Shown here piece after piece: positions 22,913-30,933 of a stretch of DNA of 53,571 bases. Location of the stretch: assembly GCA_905233555.1 (NCBI GenBank), contig CAJODF010000003.1, forward strand, positions 1 to 53,571, given 5' to 3'. Below the pieces are notes generated by a model, which ran no database searches, was not told where the DNA came from, and saw only the letters and a program-made list of their open reading frames with translations. Positions within the stretch are counted from its first letter, which is position 1. Each line of letters starts with the position of its first letter. The stretch is from an uncultured Prevotella sp. (GTDB taxonomy: Bacteria > Bacteroidota > Bacteroidia > Bacteroidales > Bacteroidaceae). The position numbers and the translations under genes are program-made.

Positions 22913-23536
22913 ATGTACGCGAAATATATCAAGCAAGAGATTTCTGACTTGAATGGTACAGGACGGACACAAGCCTACTACAAAATGGAACTCACGCCGA
23001 TGAACTCGCAGGAGTTTGTGAGTCTGTGTGCCCGCGAAGGCAGAATGGAAGAGAGTCAAATACTGGGTGTCCTATCGTTGGTAAGTAAAAAACTGGGACT
23101 GTGCATGGCAGAGGGCCATTCTGTGAAGATCGACGGCATTGGCACCTTTCATGCAACACTCGGCGTGAGGGACGACGTGTTGCAAGATGCCTTTGAAGAG
23201 GGAGAGGCAAGCCATAATGCGAAAAGCATCATGGTGAAGGGTGTATCGTACAGAGCAGACCCTGAACTCGTCAGAAACACAAGCAGAAAATGTGTGTTGG
23301 AGAAAGGTGGCGTCAGCAGAATTCGTAAGTCTAAGTTCACGCTTGAACAGCGTATCCAAAAAGCTCATGATTTCCTGGAGAAGAATATGTTCATGAGAGT
23401 GCCCGACTATGTACGGCTGACGGGGCTCTCACGTTCATCTGCGACCACAGAACTACGGAAACTGGCACTTAATCCCTCGTCTGGTATCACGAGCAGGGGA
23501 ACTAGAAGCCAGAAATACTACGTGCTGAGGAAATAA
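22913..23536 (+). CDS. HU-like DNA-binding protein with C-terminal winged-helix-like domain
   Basis: 207 aa. Residues about 12-125 resemble the HU-like domain of Bacteroidota (IDGIGTFHATLG in place of the HU signature GFGTF, with a shortened arm). The C-terminal part (about 145-205: EQRIQKAHDFLEKNMFMRVPDYVRLTGLSRSSATTELRKLA) looks like a winged helix-turn-helix. The combination suggests a specific regulator rather than a general nucleoid protein. It sits directly behind a 21-bp repeat array reaching to its -7 box, so it may bind there and control itself. ATG 22913 is chosen because the -7 box excludes earlier starts. Confidence 0.85.
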   Translation: MYAKYIKQEISDLNGTGRTQAYYKMELTPMNSQEFVSLCAREGRMEESQILGVLSLVSKKLGLCMAEGHSVKIDGIGTFHATLGVRDDVLQDAFEEGEASHNAKSIMVKGVSYRADPELVRNTSRKCVLEKGGVSRIRKSKFTLEQRIQKAHDFLEKNMFMRVPDYVRLTGLSRSSATTELRKLALNPSSGITSRGTRSQKYYVLRK

Positions 23537-23542
23537 AAGACC

Positions 23543-23566
23543 GCAGGTTTATCTGCTATTTTTTGG
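23543..23566 (+). terminator. weak terminator after the HU-like gene
   Basis: GCAG-GTTTAT-CTGC (23543-23556) followed by TATTTTTT. The stem is short. It overlaps the start of the next promoter. Confidence 0.4.
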
Positions 23567-23593
23567 TTGTCTCGGAAATTATGCTTACCTTTG
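23562..23593 (+). promoter_or_regulatory. promoter of the thioesterase gene
   Basis: TTTG (23562-23565), 20-nt spacer, TACCTTTG (23586-23593). This consensus promoter places the true start at ATG 23633, not at the upstream TTG. Confidence 0.75.
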
Positions 23594-23632
23594 CCCCTCG
23601 TAAAGAGAACACAACAGAAACGACTAAGAAAG

Positions 23633-24046
23633 ATGACGCTAAAAGAATTCCTATCGCAGAACGACCGCTTTGCGGCGAATAGCGGATGCGTACTGAAAGA
23701 GATACGTGAGGGGTATGCCCGTGCGGAAATGCTGGTGACCCCAGAGCACCTGAATGCAGGCGGGGTGTGTCAGGGCGGTGCCTACTTCACGCTGGCCGAC
23801 ATTGCACTGGCTGCCGTGATGAACAGTCACGCTGGACTGACCTTCGGCATAGAGAACAACATCATGTTCCTGCACAGCGCCAAGGCCGGCGACACGCTGA
23901 TAGCGGAGGCAACGGAGGTGTATAACCACCACAAGATACCATACGTGGATGTGCGCATCACCAACCAGAAGGGCGAACTCTGCTGCGTGGTGACGGGACT
24001 GGCCTATCGCAAGGAGGCCCAGTTGCCCATCGACGGACTGATGTAA
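23633..24046 (+). CDS. PaaI/hotdog-fold acyl-CoA thioesterase
   Basis: 137 aa, normal for a single hotdog domain. The active-site segment reads NAGGVCQGGAYFTLADIALA. The catalytic Asp in TLAD is conserved, whereas the CHGG histidine found in E. coli PaaI is Gln here. PaaI-type enzymes are cytosolic tetramers hydrolysing acyl- or aryl-CoA thioesters; the substrate cannot be read from the sequence. The start at 23633 is fixed by the promoter at 23562. No clear operon partner exists; the downstream receptor gene is separated by repeats and two hairpins. Confidence 0.88.
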   Translation: MTLKEFLSQNDRFAANSGCVLKEIREGYARAEMLVTPEHLNAGGVCQGGAYFTLADIALAAVMNSHAGLTFGIENNIMFLHSAKAGDTLIAEATEVYNHHKIPYVDVRITNQKGELCCVVTGLAYRKEAQLPIDGLM

Positions 24047-24183
24047 GAAGTGAAAAGTGAAAAGTAAATGGTGAAACTTTGTTAAAGTTTCGTCTTCCCA
24101 TGCAAGGTTTTGATACCTTGGGGGTTTATATAGATAGAACACCGATGTAAAGGTGAAAAAGTGAAAAAGTAAAAAGGTGAAGA
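24047..24183. repeat. GTGAAAA repeats flanking two hairpins
   Basis: Purine-rich tandem units lie at 24047-24068 and 24151-24183. Between them are two hairpins: GAAACTTT-GTT-AAAGTTTC (24073-24091) and CAAGGT-TTTGAT-ACCTTG (24103-24120). The second repeat provides the GTG start of the TonB receptor gene. Confidence 0.7.
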
Positions 24184-27125
24184 AATATTTGTTGGTATTG
24201 GCCTGGATGATGGCTATCGCACAGAATGTCGGGGCGCAGGATTATTTTACCTCTGCCTCTGACTTCGCCCGCCTGTACGTGGGTGCGATTGAACCACAGT
24301 ACCAACTATGGCTGTGGCACGACATTCCCTATTATAAAGGCAATACAAATATGTATCAGGGCCGCGTCAGTTATCATGGCGTGGTCTATGAGAAGGTACA
24401 ACTCCGCTATGACCAACTGAAACAGAGGGTTGCAGTCATTTCTCCCGTAGGAGGCCTTTGTTGTCTGCCTGACCAGGAATATATCGACTGGTTTGAGATG
24501 GACGGCCACAGATATGTGCACGATCTGGAGGACAGCACACGCTATGCAGCCATCCTTTGTGACGGCAGCACGAACGGCATGCGGCTTTATCATAGTGTGT
24601 GGAAGGTCTATACGGGCGAAAAGATATTTTTTGGAGAAAAGAATACACTCAAGTCGCTCGGTACCAACGAGCAATACACACTCATTACGCCCGACGGAAA
24701 GATGCATCACGTGAAGCGTCTGTCGGATATCATCGAGATATTCCCTGACCAGAAGAAGGAGATCAAGCAGTTTGCAAAACAGAACCGGCTTTCCTTCTCA
24801 AAGGACGAGCGGGAGTATAGTCTTGTCATGGTGGTTAAGAGTCTCCCAGGGACACCGATAGAAAAAGAGGTAATCGCGAAGCGCTTGCTACCAAAAGGGA
24901 CGCAAGAAAGTGGAAAGAGAAGGGAGGAAAGCATTTCCTCCGACTCTCTTATTACAGGTATTCCTGTGCTCGACAATGACTCTGTTGCGATGGCAGCGGG
25001 CTCGGCAAATACAAGGACTTACGTGGTGCCTGGCGTGAAGAAAGCAAGGGCAAGCATCTCCGACGATCAGGAACTGGCCGAGATCGTCGTTGTAGCAGGT
25101 CGGCAGTCGGCCGTGAAAAACCCGATGATGGGTTCAGAGAAGTTCAAGCCCCAATTGCTGAAGAACATCCCGTCGGCCTTCGGCGAGTCGGACATCATGA
25201 AGGTGGTGCTCACGCTGCCAGGTGTCACGACGGTCGGAGAGGCTTCGAGCGGCTATAATGTGCGAGGCGGCGCCACTGACCAGAACCTGATACTCTTCAA
25301 TGGAGGCACGGTGTATAATCCGTCGCATCTGTTCGGACTGTTCACATCGTTTAATTCTGATGCCGTTGAGGATGTGGAACTGTTTAAGTCGAGTATTCCT
25401 GCAGAATATGGAGGCAGGATAAGCAGTGTGCTGAAAGTGAACTCGAAGGAGGCGAACATGCAGAAACTGACGGGTTCGGCAAGTATCGGCGCACTTACCA
25501 GTAAGGTGAATCTGGAGATTCCCATCGTCAAGGACCATGTGTCGCTGATGCTGAACGGCCGCACGACCTATAGCGACTGGATGCTCAAGCAGTTGCCGGA
25601 GGATAGCGGCTATAAGAACGGCTCAGCCAACTTTTTCGACCTCGGTGGCGTGCTGACCTGGAAACTCAACAATATCCACCGTCTCAAGGTGTACGGGTAT
25701 TGGAGTAAGGACAAGTTCTCGTTCAGTTCGGAGGACAGTTACGGCTATCAGAACCGTAACTTCTCTGCCGAGTGGCGCTCTATCCTGAATGAAAACATGA
25801 CGGCAACCATCTCTGCCGGACTCGACCACTACGACTATTTCAACGACGACAGGAACATCCCCACGATGGCTGCCCGACTGAGTTTCGGCATCGACCAACT
25901 ATGGGGTAAGTTGCATCTCCGCCAGCGCCTGACTGACAAGCAGACACTCTCATACGGTCTCTCCGTGCAACATTACAATGTGCAGGCGGGTAAGTATGAG
26001 CCACTGGGTGAGGAATCACGCATCAGTTCGGACCAGTTACAGCGGGAAAAGGCTTTGGAGAGCGCTGCCTATATCGACTACGAGCACGCGCTGACGGAAA
26101 AGTTATCGGTTTCTGCCGGCTTGCGCTATTCCATGTTTAATGCACTTGGCCCCCGTGACGTGAATTACTATTACGACGGTGAACTTCCGACAGAGGAGAC
26201 ATTGCGTGAGACCTGTCATGAGACCGGTATCATCAAGACCTGGCATGCACCAGAGTTCCGGCTGTCCGCCCGCTATGCCCTTCAGGAAAACCTTTCCCTG
26301 AAGGCTGGCTTCAACACCATGCACCAGTATATCCACAAAGTGTCGAACACCTCTATTATGTCGCCCACTGATATCTGGAAACTGTCAGACTATAACATCA
26401 AGCCCCAGAACGGCTGGCAAGTGGCTGGGGGCGTCTATTATGAGACAACCCGTAAGAAATACGAGTTCTCGGCTGAGGTCTATTACAAGCACATCGGCGA
26501 CTATCTCAACTATCGCAGCTCCGCTGTCCTGCTGATGAACCCCCACTTGGAGACCGATGTCGTCTCAACCGACGGAAAGGCATACGGTGTGGAACTGCAG
26601 GCGAAGAAGCCCTTAGGCCGGTTGAACGGATGGATCAGTTATACCTTCTCACGCTCCCTGCTCCGTCAGGACGACAAGCGGGTGGCGATGCCCCTGAACA
26701 ATGGCGACTGGTATCCTTCCGAATACGACAGGCCCCACGAGGTGAAGGCCGTGCTCAACTTCAAGTTTACGGAGAGATACAGTCTTTCGAGCAACTTCGA
26801 CTATGCCACCGGTCGTCCGACGACGGTACCGGCCGGCAAATATTACAATACGTATAATCAGCGCTACATGCCCTACTATACCGACCGCAACTCATATCGC
26901 ATTCCCGACTATATGCGTCTGGACCTTGCGTTTAACATAGAGCCGACCCACAAACTGACCAGTTTCCTCCACACGTCGTTCTCTATCGGCGTGTATAATG
27001 CCCTCGCACGCAAAAATGCCTATAACATCTACTACGTCAACGAAGGGGATGAAATAAAGGGGTATAAGTTGTCCGTATTCGGCACAGCCATTCCATATGT
27101 CTCACTTAACATACGCTTCAATTAA
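24177..27125 (+). CDS. TonB-dependent receptor with unusual N-terminal module
   Basis: 982 aa with signal peptide MKKYLLVLAWMMAIAQNVGA. The start is GTG at 24177, inside the tandem repeat; the next ATG would destroy the signal. Residues about 25-250 form a beta-rich module (YQGRVSYHGVVYEKVQLRYD, then a DKKKEIKQF-like stretch) that I associate with stand-alone secreted Bacteroidota proteins. It stands in place of the usual carboxypeptidase-like domain. The plug (about 300-440) contains YNVRGGATDQNLILFNG and PAEYGGRISSVL. A 22-strand-type barrel follows and ends in IRFN. It should import a ligand across the outer membrane using TonB. The next gene is a DUF4249 lipoprotein, its usual partner. 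Confidence 0.9.
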   Translation: MKKYLLVLAWMMAIAQNVGAQDYFTSASDFARLYVGAIEPQYQLWLWHDIPYYKGNTNMYQGRVSYHGVVYEKVQLRYDQLKQRVAVISPVGGLCCLPDQEYIDWFEMDGHRYVHDLEDSTRYAAILCDGSTNGMRLYHSVWKVYTGEKIFFGEKNTLKSLGTNEQYTLITPDGKMHHVKRLSDIIEIFPDQKKEIKQFAKQNRLSFSKDEREYSLVMVVKSLPGTPIEKEVIAKRLLPKGTQESGKRREESISSDSLITGIPVLDNDSVAMAAGSANTRTYVVPGVKKARASISDDQELAEIVVVAGRQSAVKNPMMGSEKFKPQLLKNIPSAFGESDIMKVVLTLPGVTTVGEASSGYNVRGGATDQNLILFNGGTVYNPSHLFGLFTSFNSDAVEDVELFKSSIPAEYGGRISSVLKVNSKEANMQKLTGSASIGALTSKVNLEIPIVKDHVSLMLNGRTTYSDWMLKQLPEDSGYKNGSANFFDLGGVLTWKLNNIHRLKVYGYWSKDKFSFSSEDSYGYQNRNFSAEWRSILNENMTATISAGLDHYDYFNDDRNIPTMAARLSFGIDQLWGKLHLRQRLTDKQTLSYGLSVQHYNVQAGKYEPLGEESRISSDQLQREKALESAAYIDYEHALTEKLSVSAGLRYSMFNALGPRDVNYYYDGELPTEETLRETCHETGIIKTWHAPEFRLSARYALQENLSLKAGFNTMHQYIHKVSNTSIMSPTDIWKLSDYNIKPQNGWQVAGGVYYETTRKKYEFSAEVYYKHIGDYLNYRSSAVLLMNPHLETDVVSTDGKAYGVELQAKKPLGRLNGWISYTFSRSLLRQDDKRVAMPLNNGDWYPSEYDRPHEVKAVLNFKFTERYSLSSNFDYATGRPTTVPAGKYYNTYNQRYMPYYTDRNSYRIPDYMRLDLAFNIEPTHKLTSFLHTSFSIGVYNALARKNAYNIYYVNEGDEIKGYKLSVFGTAIPYVSLNIRFN

Positions 27126-27231
27126 AAGTGAAAAGGTGAAAAGTAAGAAAGATATGATAAAGATAAGATTTGGCAGTTCAATGGTGTTGGGTATGAAGGT
27201 TTTACCTTTTTACCTTCTTACCTTTTTACTT
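27125..27231. repeat. purine repeat, start codon and pyrimidine repeat of the DUF4249 gene
   Basis: AAGTGAAAAGGTGAAAAG-type units (27125-27153) precede the start. TTTTTACC/TTCTTACC 8-bp units (27200-27231) follow and encode LPFYLLTFLLL. The two stretches are partly complementary. Confidence 0.75.
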
Positions 27232-28365
27232 TTGATGCTGTCGGGCTGTATCGAGGAATTCGAAGCGGACATTCCTGACGACGATTCCGACCTGCTCGTT
27301 GTGGAAGGTACGATCTGTTCTGAGAGACTGAATAAGTTCTATCTGTCGCGTACGCAGCCCATCCATTCCGACTATATACCAAGAATAATCATGTCCGCAG
27401 AAGTTTCTGTACGCGGAAGCGACGGCTCTGAATATAAGACGCAGGCCGCCGGCGGCTATTACACCTGCCAACTTGGCGCCCTCAATCCTGACGTAGCGTA
27501 TTATCTGCACATCGAGTTCGACGGTGAGGTGTATGAATCGGAACCACAAAAACCCCTGCGTACGGAGAAGATTGCGAGAATAAGAGGCGTGCAGAACTCG
27601 CCGGAAAGTAATATCGACGTGTTGGTGACGCCAGCCGAGCCCTTCGACCCTGACAGGGCGAACTACTACTCGTGGACATACGATGAAACTTGGGAAGTAT
27701 ATCCCGACTGCACCACCGAAGTCTATTTCGACACAGAGGTCAAGAAACCCATCTTCTGGATGTCCAACCCATTCCCCCGTCACGGATGGATCGACGGTGT
27801 CAGTTCGGCGATCATGGTGGGCGGAAGCACAAACTACGAGGGTCAGCACATCAAGGACCTCAAGATGTACGACATCAGCCAGAGCGATGAGCGCATCTTC
27901 CACCGATACAGCGGTCTGGTACACCAGCGGGCCATCTCGAAGGCAGAGTACGAGTATGAACTTGCAAGGCGACAGGCCAGTTCGGAGATGGGCGGCCTAT
28001 TCACCCCCCAGCCGTCGTCACTGCCCACCAACGTCCGTTGTCTCACGTCAGACAAGCGTGCTATCGGATTTGTGGGATGTTCGTTGAACTCGAGTGACTA
28101 CAGGTTCTTCCTCAACGCCTCGGATTTCACCGTCAGCCATCACCGTACCGACCCCCGCCTATGGCTTGAAGACTGCAACGAGGACGATTGCTGCCAGATG
28201 GTCTATGAGGGCTGGTTCCTGTGCGTATGGGAGGACAGCAGAATGTCGCCAGGCGGTACGTTGCGGACGGGATGGGCGAGCGTCTATCAACTCGATGTCA
28301 GATACAAAGGCGCATATATCGAACGACCTGATTTCTGGTCATTGGAAGAAAACGTAAGCTATTAA
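27154..28365 (+). CDS. DUF4249 lipoprotein, TonB receptor partner
   Basis: 403 aa from ATG 27154; ATG 27193 is also possible and gives a compact lipoprotein signal, MKVLPFYLLTFLLLMLSGC. The frame opens 57 nt earlier inside the receptor gene. The mature part matches DUF4249 proteins (LLVVEGTI near the start, Cys pairs, long beta-rich body), which are encoded next to TonB receptors and probably sit on the receptor as a surface lid or ligand binder. The hydrophobic signal core is encoded by an 8-bp tandem repeat at 27200-27231. A complementary purine repeat lies just before the start codon (27125-27153). Confidence 0.87.
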   Translation: MIKIRFGSSMVLGMKVLPFYLLTFLLLMLSGCIEEFEADIPDDDSDLLVVEGTICSERLNKFYLSRTQPIHSDYIPRIIMSAEVSVRGSDGSEYKTQAAGGYYTCQLGALNPDVAYYLHIEFDGEVYESEPQKPLRTEKIARIRGVQNSPESNIDVLVTPAEPFDPDRANYYSWTYDETWEVYPDCTTEVYFDTEVKKPIFWMSNPFPRHGWIDGVSSAIMVGGSTNYEGQHIKDLKMYDISQSDERIFHRYSGLVHQRAISKAEYEYELARRQASSEMGGLFTPQPSSLPTNVRCLTSDKRAIGFVGCSLNSSDYRFFLNASDFTVSHHRTDPRLWLEDCNEDDCCQMVYEGWFLCVWEDSRMSPGGTLRTGWASVYQLDVRYKGAYIERPDFWSLEENVSY

Positions 28366-28487
28366 GAAGTGAAAAGTGAAGAGTGAAAAGTGAAGAGTGA
28401 AGTAAAATGAGAAACGATATATATGACAAGGTATGTGGTTGGGTGAAATGGTTTTTACCTTTTTACCTTCTTACCTTCTTACCTTTA
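28366..28487. repeat. purine repeat, start codon and pyrimidine repeat of the MG2/plug gene
   Basis: GTGAAAA/GTGAAGA heptamers (28366-28403) lie directly before ATG 28407. Four tandem 8-bp TTTTTACC/TTCTTACC units (28452-28483) lie inside the gene and encode FLPFYLLTFLPL. The arrangement mirrors that of the preceding gene. Confidence 0.8.
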
Positions 28488-29693
28488 ACATCGCATGCGG
28501 CTAGCGTGGAGACTGACCGTCCCTGGTATCTTGCCGGCGAGGCGATGAAGGTGAGCGTGACTGCCGACAATGCCCTGATTGCTTACGCCGAACTATGCGA
28601 CGCCCATCGTCTGGCGTCTGGCGTCGTGATCAGTCTCGACGGGAATAAGGGCACAGGCACCATCGAACTGCCTTCCGACCTCCATAGCGGCTACTATGTG
28701 CTGTCGGCCTATACCCGCCATAGCGTCAGTGTCACCAACCAACTCGTCGCCATCGTCAATCCCCTCCGTAAGAGCGCGGACGACGATATCGAATGGGTAG
28801 CGGGCGACGATTGTGAGGCGGCAAGCGTCGGCACGGCCGATCTGGTCAGCCTCAAGGACGACGATGTGCGCGAGGTCGAAGGACATATCATCAAGGCCCG
28901 AGTTCAGAACGTCTATGACGGCCATACTTTCAGCGCCAGTCAGATTCGTCCTTCCATCAGTATCGTAGGGAAACAGATACACTACTTCGACGGGCGGATG
29001 GTCAACGACACCCTGGCCGTCTTCTACACCTACGGCATTCATGGCAAACAACCGTTAGTGCTCTCTGCCGCCACCTCCACCGGCGCGAGTCTGCCGATAG
29101 AGATGATCAGTCCGTTTGCCACCCTGCTCCCGAGGCAACTCCCCCACCTCGTGTTCCATTACAACCGCAGCGAAGTAGAGCAGCGCTCTATCGACATGCA
29201 GCGACATCAGAAGGCCATTGCGCCAGCCAAGCACGAATTGCAACTGGGCGAGGTTAATGATGCCAATGCCGAAGACGGGGTACCCCTGGACTACGACAAC
29301 ACCATCTATGGCACGTCGCCCGATCTCACCTATAATCTCGACGAATACCGCCAGTTCCTCACCATCAGGGAGGTGCTGCTCGAATATGTGCACTGCGTAA
29401 GACACAGAAAGATCAACGGCGTACCCCAGTTGTTCGTGCGTAAAGAGGATGCCTACTACGATAGTTCTTGGTCGGCTATGGTACTCATCGACGGTATGCC
29501 GGTCATCGACATAGAGCGACTGCTCGCCTACGATGCCCGCCGTATTCACTATATCAACATCTACGGCGGCCAATACACTTTCGGCAACGGGGTCTATAAT
29601 GGCATCCTGTCGTTTATCACGCGCTCCGGTCGGCTCACCAACTATCCCACCGAGCCCAACGTGCAGTATCTGGTGTATGAATTCCCCGAATGA
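28407..29693 (+). CDS. secreted MG2-like/TonB-plug-like protein
   Basis: 428 aa. The signal core WFLPFYLLTFLPLTSHA is encoded by a tandem repeat; a GTG at 28443 would give the neat alternative MKWFLPFYLLTFLPLTSHA. Residues about 33-120 (ETDRPWYLAGEAMKVSVTAD, SGYYVLSAYTR) resemble an alpha-2-macroglobulin MG2 domain. The C-terminal part (about 330-425: AMVLIDGMPVIDIERLLAYDARRIHYINIYGG, then NGVYNGILSFITRSG) resembles a TonB receptor plug without a barrel. Such MG2-plus-plug proteins accompany TonB systems in Bacteroidota; their function is unclear. It is third in the receptor/DUF4249 operon. Confidence 0.8.
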   Translation: MRNDIYDKVCGWVKWFLPFYLLTFLPLTSHAASVETDRPWYLAGEAMKVSVTADNALIAYAELCDAHRLASGVVISLDGNKGTGTIELPSDLHSGYYVLSAYTRHSVSVTNQLVAIVNPLRKSADDDIEWVAGDDCEAASVGTADLVSLKDDDVREVEGHIIKARVQNVYDGHTFSASQIRPSISIVGKQIHYFDGRMVNDTLAVFYTYGIHGKQPLVLSAATSTGASLPIEMISPFATLLPRQLPHLVFHYNRSEVEQRSIDMQRHQKAIAPAKHELQLGEVNDANAEDGVPLDYDNTIYGTSPDLTYNLDEYRQFLTIREVLLEYVHCVRHRKINGVPQLFVRKEDAYYDSSWSAMVLIDGMPVIDIERLLAYDARRIHYINIYGGQYTFGNGVYNGILSFITRSGRLTNYPTEPNVQYLVYEFPE

Positions 29694-29713
29694 GATTGAA
29701 ATTCTCAAATAAA

Positions 29714-29745
29714 TTTGGTATTTCGCCCTTTTTGTACTACCTTTG
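29714..29745 (+). promoter_or_regulatory. promoter of the two-component operon
   Basis: TTTG (29714-29717), 20-nt spacer, TACCTTTG (29738-29745). The spacer begins GTATTTCGC like the elements near tRNA-Arg. The ATG at 29755 is only 10 nt past the -7 box, so the mRNA is almost leaderless. Confidence 0.75.
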
Positions 29746-29754
29746 TGGGCGATT

Positions 29755-30933
29755 ATGCATACAAGCAAATATAAATATGTGTCGATCGTGAGTGCCGTAG
29801 CGGTGCTGTTGCTGCTAGGACTCTATATGTGGATGACCTACCGTTCGGCGACGAAGGACATCACCGAGCGGGCATATAGCCAACTGAACGAAGCCCTGAG
29901 CCACACGAACCGTTCGGAGGTATCGCTCGACACGGTGGCACTCTACGTCGATTCACTGTTGAGCACGGCCCGTAGTAATCGCGATGTGACGGTTCAGGAA
30001 ATAGATGCCGAAGGACAGGTGCTGCGCCAGAACAATGACCGCAGTTCATCGTGGTCGCTTTTGACGAAGCCCGTCAGCATCCGTCGCGACGGTTCGAGAG
30101 CCATCCGCCTCGCCCTCAACAACCCCTACCCCGAACTGGGCCGACGCCTCAGTCCGCTCTTCCTCATCAGCGCCATCATTCTCGGCTTTTTCGCCATCAT
30201 CATCATCCAACTGCTGCGCTTCATCACCGAACAGGAACAGATGGCGGAACTGCGCAATGACTTCTCGTATGCGATGGTTCACGACATGAAGTCGCCCCTG
30301 TCGAGCATCATCATGGGCGCCCACTTCCTACACAGCGGCAAGGTCGATGACAAGCCCCAGATCAAGGAGAAATACTACAGCATCATCGAGGAAGAGGCAG
30401 AGCATCTGTTGGCCCTCGTCAACAAACTGCTGACCATCTCGAAGTTGGAGAACAAGAAACTGATCCTGAACAAGTGGGACATCCATATCGAGCCCATCAT
30501 CAACGACCTCGTGGAGAAGGCCAAGGCGAAGGCGACGAAACCCATCGAGATCACCACCCATCTGGAGGTGAAAAACGTACTCGCCGACGAACAGTATATG
30601 ACGGAGGCCATCGCCAACCTCATCGACAATGCCATCAAGTACTCAAAGGACGAAATCAAAATAGAGATCAAGACCTTCGATACCGATAAGAACGTGCTGC
30701 TGAAGGTACGCGACAACGGTATCGGCATGACGAAGGAAGAGCAGCAGGTGATCTTCGACAAGTTCGGTCGTGCCGCCATCCACGAGAAGAACCGCAAGGG
30801 CGGCGTCTCAGGCTTCGGACTCGGACTGAACTACGTGGATCAGGTGATGCAAGCCCACGGCGGCAAGGTCACCGTCAGCAGCGAAAAGGACAAATATTCA
30901 GAATTCACCCTTTATATCCCCAAAAGCGTATGA
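29755..30933 (+). CDS. sensor histidine kinase
   Basis: 392 aa. TM1 (about 8-28), a periplasmic sensor of about 100 residues with no recognised fold, TM2 (about 133-157), then HisKA with the phosphorylated H176 in MVHDMKSPLSS. The HATPase domain has the N box (ANLIDNAIKYSKD), G1 (RDNGIGM), F box (FDKFGRA) and G2 (GFGLGLNYV). The start is ATG 29755; a frame from 29743 uses a TTG inside the -7 box. It overlaps the response regulator by 4 nt (ATGA), so the two are translationally coupled. The signal is unknown. Confidence 0.94.
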   Translation: MHTSKYKYVSIVSAVAVLLLLGLYMWMTYRSATKDITERAYSQLNEALSHTNRSEVSLDTVALYVDSLLSTARSNRDVTVQEIDAEGQVLRQNNDRSSSWSLLTKPVSIRRDGSRAIRLALNNPYPELGRRLSPLFLISAIILGFFAIIIIQLLRFITEQEQMAELRNDFSYAMVHDMKSPLSSIIMGAHFLHSGKVDDKPQIKEKYYSIIEEEAEHLLALVNKLLTISKLENKKLILNKWDIHIEPIINDLVEKAKAKATKPIEITTHLEVKNVLADEQYMTEAIANLIDNAIKYSKDEIKIEIKTFDTDKNVLLKVRDNGIGMTKEEQQVIFDKFGRAAIHEKNRKGGVSGFGLGLNYVDQVMQAHGGKVTVSSEKDKYSEFTLYIPKSV

